Part shown: positions 12,136-24,790 of the stretch, in pieces
Layout: every line of letters begins with the position of its first letter
Position numbering within the stretch: position 1 is the stretch's first letter
Source: Uloborus plumipes
Lineage: Eukaryota > Arthropoda > Arachnida > Araneae > Uloboridae
DNA length: 64,000 bases
Assembly (NCBI GenBank): GCA_038373865.1
Contig: JAXGGA010003418.1
Location: 39,105 to 103,104, forward strand
Reading direction: 5' to 3'
The notes under the pieces: generated by a model
The model's database searches: none
What the model saw: only the letters and a program-made list of their open reading frames with translations
What the model was told of the DNA's origin: nothing
Made by a program: the position numbers and the translations under genes

Positions 12136-13394
12136 TATAGTATTAAAAAAAAATTTGTATTTGAGGTTTTAAAGCATATAAAATCTAAAAATAAGTGGTA
12201 CTTACAATAAAGCCCAAGTAGAATAATTTATTGGATAAAGTACACCGCACCCTTGGGTAAGAAATGCTTCCAAAAAAACAAAATTTAAATTCGAGGTTTT
12301 TCAAAAAATCAGTTAATTGTGTTTCTTTCTTTCGTGAGACCCGCGCGGATAATCCGAATGTAGCAAGTGTAATAAGTGTTTCGTTAATCTAAAACAGCTA
12401 TTACCGTTATAAGCACAAAAATACTATCTGACCTGAGCTCAAAATGAGAAAATTTTATACCCGAATATATTTGATTCGGATGCCACTTTTTCAGAATCTT
12501 TAAAATTATATTTCCCTTTTACAAGTCACCATAAAACATTGTTTATAGGTGAAATATGTTATAAAAGACCACTTCGGGACAATAACTGCATTTTTTATTT
12601 TGAATAAAAGTGCAGATGCTACTTACATGTTTAGCACAGTAGAGTACCTTCGACTACCATATTTCCTGAGAACAATATACCCTGTTTTGTCCCGCAGTAA
12701 TATTTTTGTTTTAGCCATGTAGGAGAAAACTGTGTTTTCATTAAGACGGATTTAATATCGTATTAATATTATTGAAATTACAATTTTTTCTGCATAAGAG
12801 AATATCTTAACCCTTTATTTTGTCCCAATTGAATTATAACAAAAAGAAAGGAATAAATTTGAATGGTTACACTACACCAAAAATAAAAATATTTCCAGCA
12901 CTTTCCTTCGTGTGACAAGTAAGATGCATTAAGTAAAATAAATCAGACCGCTCAATGAATCCATTCTTTTGACCTTTGTCAATTTAATCTTTTATTTAAA
13001 AAACAGAGTCAAACAACAAAATATCTAACTTGAGGAAAACATTTATATCATCACAATAAATTACATAAAACTTGTTACTGAAAAGACTACATCTAACTAT
13101 GCAAACATTTCAGTTTTAAAAAAAAATCTTCATCAAAGAAGTGCAAAATAAGGGCAAAAATGCTTTTTAAAACTTTTAAAACTTGTCGCTAAAACGGTTT
13201 TTGAAATAAATAAATCGATGTAGTTAATAGATCGATGTAGTGCTACGAAAAATTTTCTTCCCGTTTATTAAAAAAATTTATTATTATCATTTCTTTTTGT
13301 TTGTTTGTTTTCTTTTTTTAATAGATAAAGAAATAATAATAAATCCATATAAATAAAACAAAGAATATGTATGGTATGTATATTTATATATATA
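12136..13394. other. No gene seen
   Basis: AT-rich DNA. TTAACCCTTTATTTTGTCCC at 12809 resembles a piggyBac-like tip, but no partner end is evident. Confidence 0.5.
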
Positions 13395-14045
13395 CAGGGT
13401 GTCCACTCCTATCGTGAACCAATAGCTAATTTCTAAACCGTTAGAGATACGCATATAGTTCATTTAGGAAAAAATCTCCAAATTACGAAAGGAATTTTGG
13501 GTCTATTCAATGTTTTTCAAAAAATCAAATTTTGAAAGAGTTATGAAATTTAAATTTTTATACAGCCCCCCAGTCCTATCAATCATATTTAGTAAAACAT
13601 TCTTGACACTGTAACGTTTAAAACTAAAAAAAATCACTCTTCTACCACAAAAATTGACCGAGTTATGACGTTTTGAAAAATCAAGATTTTGCATTATTTC
13701 ATGACGTCATCGAGAGATCACTAAAGGGACCGTATGCGAAATCCTTCAAAATCTTGATTTTTCAAAACGTCATAACTCTGTCAATTTTTATGGTAGAACA
13801 GTGATTTTTTTTTTAGTTTTAAATGTTACAGTGTCAAGAATGTTTTATTAAATATGATTGATAGGACTGGGGGGCTGTATAAAAATTTAAATTTCGTAAC
13901 TCTTTCAAAATTTGATTTTTTGAAAAACATTGAATAGACCCAAAATTCCTTTCGTAATTTGGAGACTTTTTCCTAAATTAACTATATGCGTATCTCTAAC
14001 GGTTTAGAAATTAGCTATTGGTCCACGATAGGAGTGGACACCCTG
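13395..14045. mobile_element. 651-bp foldback element, TA target duplication
   Basis: CAGGGTGTCCACTCCTATCG at the left is repeated inverted at the right, flanked by TA within TATATA. Arms of about 296 bp (13395-13690 and 13750-14045) match inversely, and the loop of about 60 bp contains TGACGTCA. No transposase is encoded. The TA target suggests a Tc1/mariner-type element. Confidence 0.85.
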
Positions 14046-14103
<58 letters not shown>

Positions 14104-14135
14104 TGTGCCTGCCTGCCTGCCTGCCTGCCTGCCTC
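14046..14135. repeat. (TA)n-(TG)n-(CCTG)n microsatellite
   Basis: A short TA run is followed by about 24 TG units, then six CCTG units. The frame starting at 14018 is mostly this tract. Confidence 0.95.
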
Positions 14136-14755
14136 ATACAAATCTACAATTTACGTCGGATCTAGACGAAATTTGGCAAGGAGATACTTGGGGACCCGGG
14201 AAGGAACATAGAGAGGTTTTTGAGCGGGGAAAAAGCACCGATCCGTTGGAATTTTGAAAAAAGGATTTCAAAACGGCTCTTTCTACTTTAAAATGGCTCT
14301 ATATAGCGAAATATTTATCGGATCATCTCGATATTGGTCTCATTCGAAAGAACTTAAAAAATACTTGTTAGGAAACTTTCTTTTCAAAGGATTTCAAAAC
14401 CACTAATCGATATCTCCACCCTAAAAAAAGATATGGGCATTTGAAAATTTGGAAATATCCATTTTAAATTGAATTTATAAAAATCGTCTGCACGAGCATG
14501 AAAGAAATTAAATAGCGTGAAATAAATTATTGGTAACAAAAAGGTCTTGCCATTTTGTTCTTGAACATAAACAAATAAAATTCTTGCTTTTGCTTTTCCT
14601 GTAGCAGGGATTTAAAACTTTTTGGGCGATTGATTCATTTTTCGTACTGCGCAAAATGTCGACTTTAATCTTATTGGAACTTTTATAGACACGCGTTACT
14701 TGACATAAATTTTATTCTTAAGGTATACCGGGCAGAGCCGGGCCACGCAGCTAGT
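14136..14755 (+). mobile_element. Helitron-like 3' tail (non-autonomous)
   Basis: The segment ends with a GC-rich hairpin, CCGGGCAGAGCCGGG, about 10 bp before CTAG-T at 14751-14755. That matches the Helitron rule of a hairpin followed by CTRR and a host T. The 5' end was not identified; it may lie near the microsatellite. No Rep/helicase coding sequence. Confidence 0.4.
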
Positions 14756-16808
14756 AAATAAATAAAGCAATGTGGCTCGGTTATGTTTACTAGGCCGAGA
14801 AAACTTTTTATATTAATACTCCTTCTTTATCTTCATTCAGAAATTCGTACGTTGAAGGATAATATGTAACAAAAAGTTTCAAATAGCAAATCAAATTTAC
14901 AGCATTGCTACAATTTACTAGAGCATCATTGAACCTGCTAGCATAAAAAAAAACAGTAGAAACCAAAAAGTAATCACCATTATTTAGTTTAGTCCACAAG
15001 ATGGCGCTTCTCAGTTTCGGATCATTAATAAAGGGAAAGGGGGAAAACATATCAAACGCTCTACGCAAGTCATTATGGACATTGTGTTGGCTATAAAAAA
15101 TACAACAGGGTCGAATTGTTTTCTTTCTATTCCAGCTGCCTAGAAGCCGTGTAAAGATCGAATTTTGGGCATTTTTATCATTCCGTAAATTGTTGAATAC
15201 AAATTACTGGATAATATCACGAACAGATCTAATTTAATTAAGGAACTTTAATCTAGCAGAAAGTAAGCTAAATATAATTTAGAACGCTGTTTGTTTTTTC
15301 CTTATTGAATACCTTAACTGCTTTTAAAGATTTCGTAAAGTATTCACATGATTTTTGAGAGGAAATTTTGTAGAAGTAAGAATAAAAATAATTCATGAGA
15401 ATTGTCCTGTTATCTTCAGAAAACATTTTTAAGTAGTCCTTGGGAACAGAGACTAAATATAAAATAATTTTTCTTGCGTTTTCTACTTATTTTAAAGCAA
15501 ATTAAAATGTTAAATTTTACTATTGTTACATACTACTTTTGTGACACTTTTTTTTCATGTTAATTGTTATGAACGTTAAATTGGCCATTGATACTTTGCT
15601 GGTACCTGCGTTAGTTTGATAGTTAAATAAAATATAGGTATTGGGGAGAACTTTAGACATTTAATCATTTTGGACAGATTGGTATTTATAATTTGAAGTA
15701 ATGTACTTTTTTTTTTCTATTTATGGAAGTACTGATTTATTTTTTAAAGTATAAAATAATCTAATCTAATCTAATATTACGGCATATTTCTTGAAAAAAA
15801 AGCCTTTTAATTAAGGCTATTTTATTAAAGAAGATTATTTCATGTTGTCACAATTAATTGTAGACGCATAATAACAAACACATTATAGTATGGGTTACGT
15901 TGAATTATTTAAAATGAGCACATTGAAATGATTTTTGCTATCCCTCTTACCTTTTTTCCTCATACCTAAAATTTCTTAGTGAAATAGCATTCGTTGTTGG
16001 GGTTTGTTGATTTAAATCAACTGATTTAAAAAATATGCAAAGAAAAAGAAATTGTAACAAACAAAAAATAAATTTGAAAATTAAAGAAGAAAATTCATTA
16101 AAATACATAATTGTATTTTAAGTGATAATAAATGTTGGATATATATGTTTTAAATATCAAACAACAGATACATCACTCAAGAATTAAATCATTATTGAGA
16201 TTGATTGCGAGTTTTCTTTCGTTCCAACTAGCTACATTTACTGCTGTGACCCGCCCAACCATTGGGAATGTTGTAACAGTTAGTCGAACGATACATTAGC
16301 ATTAACATTCGTTATTACCTACATATAACTTTTAAAAAATATTTGATTTTTTTATTTTAGATAGAATTTATATCTAAATATACTTAAATGGTTAGACAAA
16401 TATCTTTAATGAGCTATGTTAAGGACTGAAAATCGAAAATTGTTCCACCACGCCCCGCTCTACCCTACTTAAATTTGCTTCTTTGAATGGTTAGAACTTA
16501 AAGTCGTTGATATTATTCTGTTGGTATAACATCTTTTTTCCATCTGTGGCACTTGGAAGACGATACTTATTTGGAGAACAAAACATGATATTCACAAGCA
16601 CATATTTTTTTTTGTAATGTGTAATCGTTTAAACGATTTCTCGGTAAACTTACACATTAACTAGTGAAACGTTACAACATTGTACTATTACTATAGTGTA
16701 ACCTTTCCAAAGCTATGCGTTACGTTGCACCAGTCTCTATCAGTGAAATTACTCCAGAATCTTAAGAGGCAGCAATGCCTCCGATTTTATGGAGCAAGGT
16801 CACACCTA
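14756..16808. other. No gene seen; one repeat relic
   Basis: TTGATTTAAATCAACTGATT near 16006 is a relic of the GATTTAAATC family whose full copy lies at 19428-20480. An ATGGCGC-containing patch at 14990-15030 has no supported function. The rest is AT-rich and featureless. Confidence 0.5.
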
Positions 16809-16970
16809 CACTCTAAAAACAGTACCTCTGATTTCAGAGGTAAAAGTGGAACATTTTTGCCTCTGAAGATAAGAGGCACAATGTGCCTTTGAAAATCAGA
16901 GGTAAAAATGTCTTTCTTGTGCCTCTGAATTTTAGAGTTACATTGTACCTCTAAATATCAAAGGTACAGT

Positions 16971-17159
16971 GTGACTCTTATTTTGCTCATATGTACCTCT
17001 TATTTCGCTTATATGTACCTTTTATTTTACCCACATGTACCTTTTATTTTACCCACATGTACCTTTTATTTTACCCACATGTACCTTTTATTTTACCCAC
17101 ATGTACCTTTTATTTTACCCACATGTCCCTCTTATTTTACCCATATGTACCTCTTATTG
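16971..17159. repeat. 22-bp minisatellite in the transposon end
   Basis: About 8.6 copies of a unit like GTACCTTTTATTTTACCCAC plus AT. Each unit carries the GTACCT word of the subterminal repeats. The two + frames at 16971-17261 and 16991-17191 are this array read as a Tyr/Leu/Phe/Pro repeat and are not genes. Confidence 0.9.
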
Positions 17160-18129
17160 ATGCACTTTTTAGGGGCACAATTGAATCGTGATTCTTACAT
17201 TAATTACATTACTTCATTGCATTCATTACAAATTTTAATTAGAATATTTTTTACATGGTAATTTTCAAAGTTAATTGGAAAATAGGAATTGAACAAGTTA
17301 TTTAAAAATGTACAGTATACATTTTAACAACCATTGTTTATTTGAAAATAATAATGGATTCAAATTTTTATGAATTCACTTGTCGTATTAAGTAATAATG
17401 CAAAATGTTATATAGAATTATCCAGAAACCTTATTTAATTACATAGCATTATTCTTGGTAATTATATCTGTTTGTATCAACAGGTAACTCCAATAAAAGT
17501 AAGCTTTCAATGAAAATATATTTTATTTTAAGAATTTTGTCCTTTGTTACAATTTAAATCTTACATAAAAAAATTTCAAACAAACACACAAAGACGCACA
17601 GAATGATTTTAGTTTATCACCAAACATCTGGCCCACCACCTTAGAACAAGAACATGTTATTAAAAACTATATACTTATGCGTTATATTTTACAAGTCTAG
17701 TAAATAATCTTGCAATAAGCATAATACTTTATCATGCCATATATGGAAAGTATATTCTTAATGACTTAAAGTGCTGTAAATTTATAGTGATTTCGAACTG
17801 TTTATGCATAATGGCAACTTTTTAATTGGAAGCAAACACTTGATGTTTTATAATTCCAGTTTCAAATGTACTGTGGACTCGGATAAAATTTAGTCTTTAT
17901 GTGCAGGATAATAATCAAACATTGCATTCAATCTTAATAAAAATCGTAAGAAGTTTTTTTATTTACAATTAAACACATTTTGAACTATGGAAAAAAAACA
18001 GGCACATAAATTAAAAACATTTTTAATTTTAATACCCATGAAGGAAAAATAAATAAATATATAAATAAAATAATAATTAAAATAGAAAAGCATGACGACA
18101 AGATATAGCATGACAAGATATAGCATGAC

Positions 18130-18920
18130 GACTATTGTGTTGGTGGGATGTTTGAGAAGTACTGGATGTGATTGATACCTCAATCCACTAAAAAAATCTA
18201 CAAGTACTCCATTCTCAACTTCGGTTGTAAAGGGCCTACAAAAATAACTATAATAATCTACGCTTTTCATTAAATTGGAAAGCAATTGTTTTAAAGGTAC
18301 AAAGTATCCTTTAATAGAGCTTCCATTACTTAGCAGACATTTCTCGGGTTTTATGAACAGCCCTAATTTTGCATACAATTGCTTGCGCAAGTAATTTGAC
18401 TGTATTGGGTGCAAAGAAACATCAGACCCACAAATCTCCAAAACATTTTCTACTTTTGACACAACAGTGTCAATTAAAGATTGGGATGCCCTGTGCCTAC
18501 CCTCTAACTCAATGCAGAGTTCTGTCATTAAGTCAATTGGTTGATTGTTATAATATACTACTCCACCAGGATTATTTTGGTCATCTAAAAATTTGTTTGA
18601 CATATTTTCATGAGTTGCAACAGTTACAATTTTATTACAAATTCTAAAATGCAAACAATAGGATCTTTTATCATAAAATTTTGCATTGCAGTTATTACAC
18701 TGAAAAGAACACTGATTTTTATGAAACTTCTTCACATGCCAGTTAAAAGTCCTAAAACTAGAAGTCTCAAATGCACATGGATCACATTTATGAGTCTTAT
18801 TAATAATTTTGCTCACCTCTGAATTTACAGAGAGAGGATATTCATTGCTTGATGCATCACTCAAGTTTGGACTCATTGGATTTGGGGAGAGATCCATCAT
18901 TTCAGGACTACTTGCAGCAA
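18130..18920 (-). pseudogene. Transposon ORF exon 2: C2H2/C2HC zinc fingers plus conserved C-terminal block
   Basis: The exon starts after a good acceptor (TTTCTATTTTGCAG read on the minus strand, ending at 18921). It encodes about 263 residues. A C-X2-C-X12-H-X4-H finger is followed by a C-X2-C-X12-H-X3-C finger about 30 residues on. Then comes an acidic/helical stretch and a block with VPLKQLL and DFFSGLRYQSHP. I recall similar blocks, with SAM-like and finger exons, in large multi-exon transposon ORFs of fish and invertebrates. Recognisable coding stops near 18130, at a small duplicated GACAAGATATAGCAT motif, with no clear donor. The open frame continues to 17959 but looks non-coding. The fingers probably bind DNA. 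Status: truncated. Confidence 0.65.
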
Positions 18921-19427
18921 CTGCAAAATAGAAATTTAAAAAAAAATCTTTAAAGCTGAAGACAAATTTATTTGTTGGCAATTGTAAAGCTTCACAGAAG
19001 AATTTAAGAAATAATAATGGAAACGGTATAGTTGTTGGCCACTTAGGCAACTTCATATTTGTATCTTTGAATTAAAAATTAATAAAAGCATTATTAATAT
19101 AATAAGCATATATTAAGCATTAAACTGTGGGGACCCTGATGGTTACCCAGTAACTGTATCTACTGAGCAAAAATGAGCTTATTGTTTGGGGGCAAGTTGA
19201 ATTACGTGCTTTCGAACGTACTCCACAAACTTATCAGCATTGCAAAAAACAAAACTTGAATGCGAAATTGCAAATTATTTTCAATTTTTGTATTTATTTA
19301 TTTTGCATGCTTGGTTCTATGTAAAGTTGTTGTTTGACATGAAACAGAGACTTTATATACGTAATTTAATTTTGTTTTTAAGAAATTCTGGGGAATATCC
19401 TCCTTTAAAAAGTATTACAGTACTTGG

Positions 19428-20480
19428 CAGGGTGTCAACGATTTAAATCAAATGATTTAAATCAGTGATTTAAATCGCGATTTAAAGCAATTGATTTCTT
19501 TTTAAAAAAATCATTGATTTAAATCATTTTTCAACTTAACCCTAAAAATATTCTTGATTTTTTTTTTTTTTATTTCATCAATTTTGCCTTTTGCGTAGTC
19601 AACATAACCTTTCTTCCTCATATTGATTTTTGTCCCTATGGTTTCTTCTCATTTTATCACTTCTATCTATTCATTTTCTCTCTCCTTACTCAATCTTCTT
19701 ACTCACATTTTTAGTCAGTGAACACTTTTAAATTTGTCATTAAAAAAAAGAAAAAAAGAAACCATGAAATTCGGGATTTTTTTTTCTTTTTTTGAAAAAA
19801 TATGTTAAAAGGCACTAAAAGATGGTTGTGTATATAAGTCCTAGAAAATTAGGCCTGTTGCTGTAGTAAGGGCTTTATTTGTACTAAATGTAAAAAGAAA
19901 ACTTAAAATTAATATCATCATTTCTATACAAAAAGAGTAAACTTTATTCCTAAATCACAAAAAAAAAGAGTTCATTTATTTAATTAATTTTTTTATTTAA
20001 CTCTCTTTTGATTTTTATCTCACAGAGCACTTTTCACTTTAAAGGATAATAATACTATGTTAAAAAATTGCAAGAAACTGCTAACACGTTTTTCAAGGCA
20101 AAAATAAATAAATAAAAGAGCATACTAATTAAAAGACATGTAACAAATTCCAGTTTGTTCTATTTCCCCTGTTTTTATGTTTTTCAGTGTGTTACTATGT
20201 CATCTATATTACTTTTGATATTTAAATCATATGCATTAGTATTAAAATCGTTTTGCATTGAATGCTATGAAATTTTTTTGGTGACATAATACTTGAAATT
20301 TTGTTGTTTTTAAAATTTTTTCCAGTATCAATTTCATGCTTACTAATATTCATAAGTATAACCTAATCAATTACAAAAGTTTTTTAAGTCTTTTTTTAAA
20401 AAATAAAAAAAATCGATTTAAATCAAATAAATCTGATTTTTTTATTTTTTCAAAAAAATCATTATTTTTTTTACACCCTG
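19428..20480. mobile_element. hAT-like MITE, GATTTAAATC family, in the transposon intron
   Basis: Tips CAGGGTGTCAACG (left) and CAGGGTGTAAAA (right, inward) are flanked by GTACTTGG and GTATTTGG, an 8-bp duplication with one mismatch, as in hAT elements. Inside the left end GATTTAAATC is reiterated, and partial copies mark the right end. No transposase frame. It inserted into the larger CACTA-like element and is therefore younger. Confidence 0.75.
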
Positions 20481-20948
20481 GTATTTGGAATATTTTTTGT
20501 GTTGGTTAGTATTGCGAGTTAGGCCAATAACTGTTTATAAAGTTCCAAAATGCATGAGAATTGAAAGGACAGCATATTATGAAAATATTAGCCTTTTTTA
20601 AGCCAAAAAAAAGGGGGGGGGAATAATATACACATAACAAAATAAAAATTAGTATATGTTTTGACTTTGCAGTTATTATCCGAATTTCTTCAAATACGAC
20701 TTAAATTTGAAGTTCGTGAAAACGACGCATAAAATGCGACATTTAGAGCGTTTTTTGCCGAACAAATGTAATTTGCTGGAAATTTTGAATTTCTTTCTAA
20801 TAAAATATAATCAAAAGACAATATTTGCAGAGAATCTAGTTTTAGAAGAAATAAGTAGAATTTCAGCAGAAATTTTTTCAAACGTAAATGTAATGCGACG
20901 CACGTCGCAACTTTGGTATAGTGTTCTGCTTTTGGGATTCTTATATAG

Positions 20949-21316
20949 TACAAGGACGTAGCCAGTCCAGGGAGTCCGGACCACCACCTTCCTGAAAGAC
21001 CACTGTTTTTCTAATACTGTTCACATCACTTTATTCTGCAGACTTTCTGCAGTTTTTTACAGTTTTATTTCAAACTGAAGAAATTTTGCAGAAATCTGCA
21101 AACTCAATAATTTACTTACTCCTTCAAATAAAATTCAGTTAATTATTTGTAATTAATAACTCTGTCACTTTTAACTAATTATTGTTTAAATTAATCAAAA
21201 CATATCACAGTTTTAATCAAAATAACTTTAATAAATGTCACTATCAATTATTACTTCTGATTTAGCGTTCATCCAACTTTGGACCACCCCCTTAACAAAC
21301 TTCTATCTACGTGCCT
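20949..21316. mobile_element. Possible hAT-type MITE relic
   Basis: AAGGACGTAGCCAGT (left) and AGGCACGTAGATAGA (right, inward) form imperfect inverted ends. The interior is non-coding, with GGACCACC blocks at both ends. Target duplication not clear. Confidence 0.4.
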
Positions 21317-21476
21317 GCTTAGTAAAAAATATAAGGGCATGGTATCGTTGATTTACATCATTTTTTAAATGGTTAAATAAGAGTTAAAAGAGAAAATTTA
21401 ATAAAAAAAGTGAAACTTATAAAATTCGAAAAAGATAGTTACATGCAATAAAGAAAACGAAACAAGAAATACATAC

Positions 21477-21690
21477 ATGTTTCCTGCCAAGATGCAATGA
21501 GCTTTCGCCTTTGGATCTTGTTGAGGTGTGTCAGGTCATCCTCAGAAACAAATTTCAGATCCTCTTGTACTTCGACACCGATATCTTTAACAGCTTCGAC
21601 CACAGTCCTTGCTTCGGTCGAAGAAATTTGAAGAACTTCGCAAATATTTTGCAATAGCTGGTTGAAGAAATTAGTCGTGCTGGACTCCAT
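21477..21690 (-). pseudogene. Transposon ORF exon 1: SAM-like domain
   Basis: It begins at ATG (21690-21688, minus strand), close to the right end of the element. It encodes about 71 residues with a SAM-like pattern: helix, DIGVEVQEDLKFVSEDDL, then IQRRKL. It ends before GTATGT (21476-21471), a consensus-like donor. One base of the last codon is left over, and exon 2 begins with exactly the two bases needed, so the junction is phase-compatible across a 2.5-kb intron. The ORF itself is undamaged. SAM-like domains usually mediate oligomerisation; the role here is inferred. Confidence 0.65.
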
Positions 21691-21966
21691 TTTCGTTAAG
21701 TGAAAGAATTAGTCGTGGAATTCACGCTTTGCGCATGCGTTAGTTTCGGAATGTGCCTCTGAAAGTTCACTGTCCGAAATTAAGAGGCACAACTGCGCGG
21801 GATAATTTTTTTGTGCCTCTTAAAAGGCAGAAAACTTTTTTGTACCTTTGATTTTCTGGGTGCCTGTTAGTTTCACAGGCACAAAAGCTATGTGCCTTTT
21901 AAACAAAGGAAATGAAAGGTACAATGGGCTTGTGCCTTTCAAATTAGAGATACTGTTTTTAGAGTG

Positions 21967-24614
21967 TAGTTCTTTATACTGTCTGGAAGATAAAAGGTAT
22001 ATTTACCTTATAGGTAGCAAGAACTTCCTTTTTTTTACAAAACAGGCACGTGCGGTTTAATATCCTTAACACTTATTTTCATACGTTTGTGGTCCAAATT
22101 TCGTCTAATATGTAAAAGAATAAAATGCAATTGTAGAAAAAGTACAAGGTATAATATTTCTTCAGATTCCATAACAATTTAGCCCTGCAAGTAACCCTTA
22201 GTTGAAGGGCATTAATGGTAATTAGTTCGTTACAGTTACATTTTAATGCTTAATATTCCCATAAACATAGTGAGGTTCTTAAACTAAATGGAACAGTTCA
22301 CGGATTGAGATTTTTTTTTATAGTTGGGTAAGATATATCAAGAGCTCCAAAGGGGGTAGCATAACAGGGGTAGAACATAAAAAGGCAATGCCTATTTTTT
22401 CTAAAGCTATTACAAAAAAAATAATGCTAGTTCCATTAAAATCTCTCAGATATTCATTAAATTAAGATTAATTATTGTATTTAGGAATGTTTTGATTTTC
22501 TTAAAATCTGATCTCTATATGAATGTGTTTACAAATGACGCAACATAGTTTTTTTCTAATTTTTAATTCAATCAGTATTCTTCACCTCCTTTTCTAAAGA
22601 ACATAATCATTGAAACATAATTGGATTAGAAACAGGCAAGATAGAAAATTCCTTACAGAAATCAGTTTCACAGTACCTGCTGAAACATTATCATATAATT
22701 AAACGTAACTATTCCTTCCTCAGAACTGGAAAAAAAAAGATCTTCGGTTGAGCGATTACGCACAATATCTATATCCTAATGGTGTGACACAGATAATGGA
22801 GTTGAAATCATGTAATTAAATGAGCTCTTCGTTCACAACAAAAAGTCAACGAAGCGGAAATCCTTTACATTAGTGAAGATGGAAGGCGAGAAACTTTTTT
22901 TAATGACTTTTTAACATTTTGCTTGGTGGGAAACTTTTTTATATTACGTTTGGAGAAAAGTGATTTTTTAAGAATGTCAAATATTCAGTTTTGGACTTCT
23001 TTTATATACGTTTACTTGAAAGGTTTTTAAAAGATAAAATATATGAGAGGTGGCATAGCTTATTGGAAAACAACGGTTAAGGACGAAAGAAAAAGCCAAA
23101 AATAAATGAGTTTTATTATTATTTTTTACATAAAAACTTGAAAACAGGCACGTGAGATAAAGTAATGTGTCTGCTGGTTTACATCTTTCTTCTGCTCTCC
23201 TTCTTCCCCATTATATTAAAATTAGAGGGACTATTTCAATTCGATTTTTTTTTAAATTTCTGAAAAGCGTTCAGAAAACGCACCTCAATGCCATATTTAC
23301 CTTTTTGATATGAACAAAGGTTTTTTTTTTTACTTTTTCTGGATTTAAAACTGTTACAAGAGAATAAAACTCAGCATACATCGCGAGGGGAAAAAACTGA
23401 ATCTTATATCACACCTGAATCAGTAGACGGACTGATTTTGAATAAATATTCACAGAAGGAAATTTTGTCATAAATAATAAAAATATGTTTTTATTTTATT
23501 ACAATGTTTTTGTTCGTTTTTACTTATTTTTATTTTCCATTTATTTTATTATTTTACTATTTTTCAAAACATTTTTAACGATTTATTTTTTTTAAATTAG
23601 CAAATTCACTCGAACCTTGTCATGTAAAAAACCTTATAACATTATTAAAATTAAGTAAATCGAAGAAATTGCATAAATTTAAAACCTATTGTTTGTGTTT
23701 GTCTCTAAAAAAACAATGGAAAGTATTTCCGGGGGCTTAACATTTACGAAGGATTCAGTTTGATTGATCAGAGTTCAGTCAACTAAGAAAGCTTTAATAT
23801 TGACCCAAAAGGAAGAGCTGTAAACGATGGTTGTGATGCACATTCTTACTTTTATTCTAAAATTTTCGTGTTTTGTTTTTATTTTTAAAATAACAACAAT
23901 TGAAAACTTGACGAAACATGTACATTGTTTTAAAAAATACAGTTTAAAAATAGTAGGTTTCTAAAATAGTTTGACCAACAATGTCAGAGATGTCAATTTA
24001 AAGTGTAAGCTCATTAATATACAAACGAAAAGTACGCAATACAGAAAATATTAAAAATTCGATGCTACTAAATGAGAGAGTACTGTTTAGCTTTTTAACA
24101 AGAAAACGTCCGCAATTTTGCGCATACGTCAGGTCTCTTCTGATTTTATCCAAATAGAAGGTGGTAAAGGAGATAACGGTGTGAGCTTTTTTTTTTCAAT
24201 AGAGATTTATTTGTTATACATATTGGCTTGCTTTGATTCCCTTTTTTTTTTAAAATCTTTTTTCCTCATCAGAAATACTGTGGTTGGGAGTTTTCTTAAT
24301 CAAGCTGTCAACTCTTTTTAAAACAGAATCGTTCAACAATGTTAGTTGCGACATTCAAGAACGGAGTAGTTTTGATAATATTTGTGTTAAAAGCTACAAG
24401 CTAACTCAGTAGCGTTTCATTTTAGCTAAAAGAAACTGACATTTAAATCCACACTATAGTAATGGGCGCAGCGAGGAAGATTTCGGTTAAGATTTCCTCC
24501 CGTAACTCTTTGTTAAAAGCCAGATTTTCACGACGAAATAGCAAAATACTCTTTTATTTTGCTTCTAAATTGTAGCACGTTTATTGTATTCATTCCTTGA
24601 AAATATAGAAAGTA
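21967..24614. other. No gene seen
   Basis: AT-rich with several homopolymer runs. No transposon ends, exons or RNA genes could be supported. Confidence 0.55.
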
Positions 24615-24790
24615 CAGTCGACGCTCGTTATAACGACCACACGTTATAAAGACCATCACAATATAACGACCGGTGAGAAAACCCCCAACTGTATCCCAAT
24701 ATACCCTATGTTCTACCTCTTACAGCGTCCACCGGTTATAAAGACCGTTTTCTGTAGGACGGAGGCGTTCGTTATATCGAGTATCGACTG
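24615..24790. mobile_element. pogo/Tigger-like MITE
   Basis: CAGTCGACGCTCGTTATAAC and the inverted right end CAGTCGATACTCGATATAAC are flanked by TA. The CAGTCGA tips and TA target resemble pogo/Tigger elements. 176 bp, non-coding. Confidence 0.75.

Larger units (their letters stand above)
16809..21966 (-). mobile_element. 5.2-kb CACTA/EnSpm-like DNA transposon, internally deleted
   Basis: The tip CACTCTAAAAACAGTA at 16809 is repeated inverted, ending at 21966, with TA directly outside each end. Just inside both ends are many GTGCCTCT/AGAGGCAC and GTACCTCT words, the subterminal repeats typical of CACTA elements. The minus strand carries a SAM-like first exon and a C2H2 second exon that join in phase. 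Downstream exons, where the catalytic region would be expected, are absent, and a 22-bp minisatellite occupies the far end. A hAT-like MITE and a second MITE-like sequence lie in the intron. The superfamily assignment is inferred from tips and subterminal repeats. Confidence 0.7.

Noticed and set aside
12809..12830. TTAACCCTTT piggyBac-like tip
   Set aside because: No matching inverted end with TTAA was found on either side.
16971..17261. Two + frames with Tyr-Pro-His-Val-Pro-Phe-Ile-Leu repeats
   Set aside because: They are produced by the 22-bp minisatellite in the transposon end; 22 is not a multiple of 3, so all frames read the same mixture.
18921..19056. The first 45 residues of the 365-codon minus frame
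   Set aside because: They precede a good splice acceptor and read as intron sequence; exon 2 begins at 18920.
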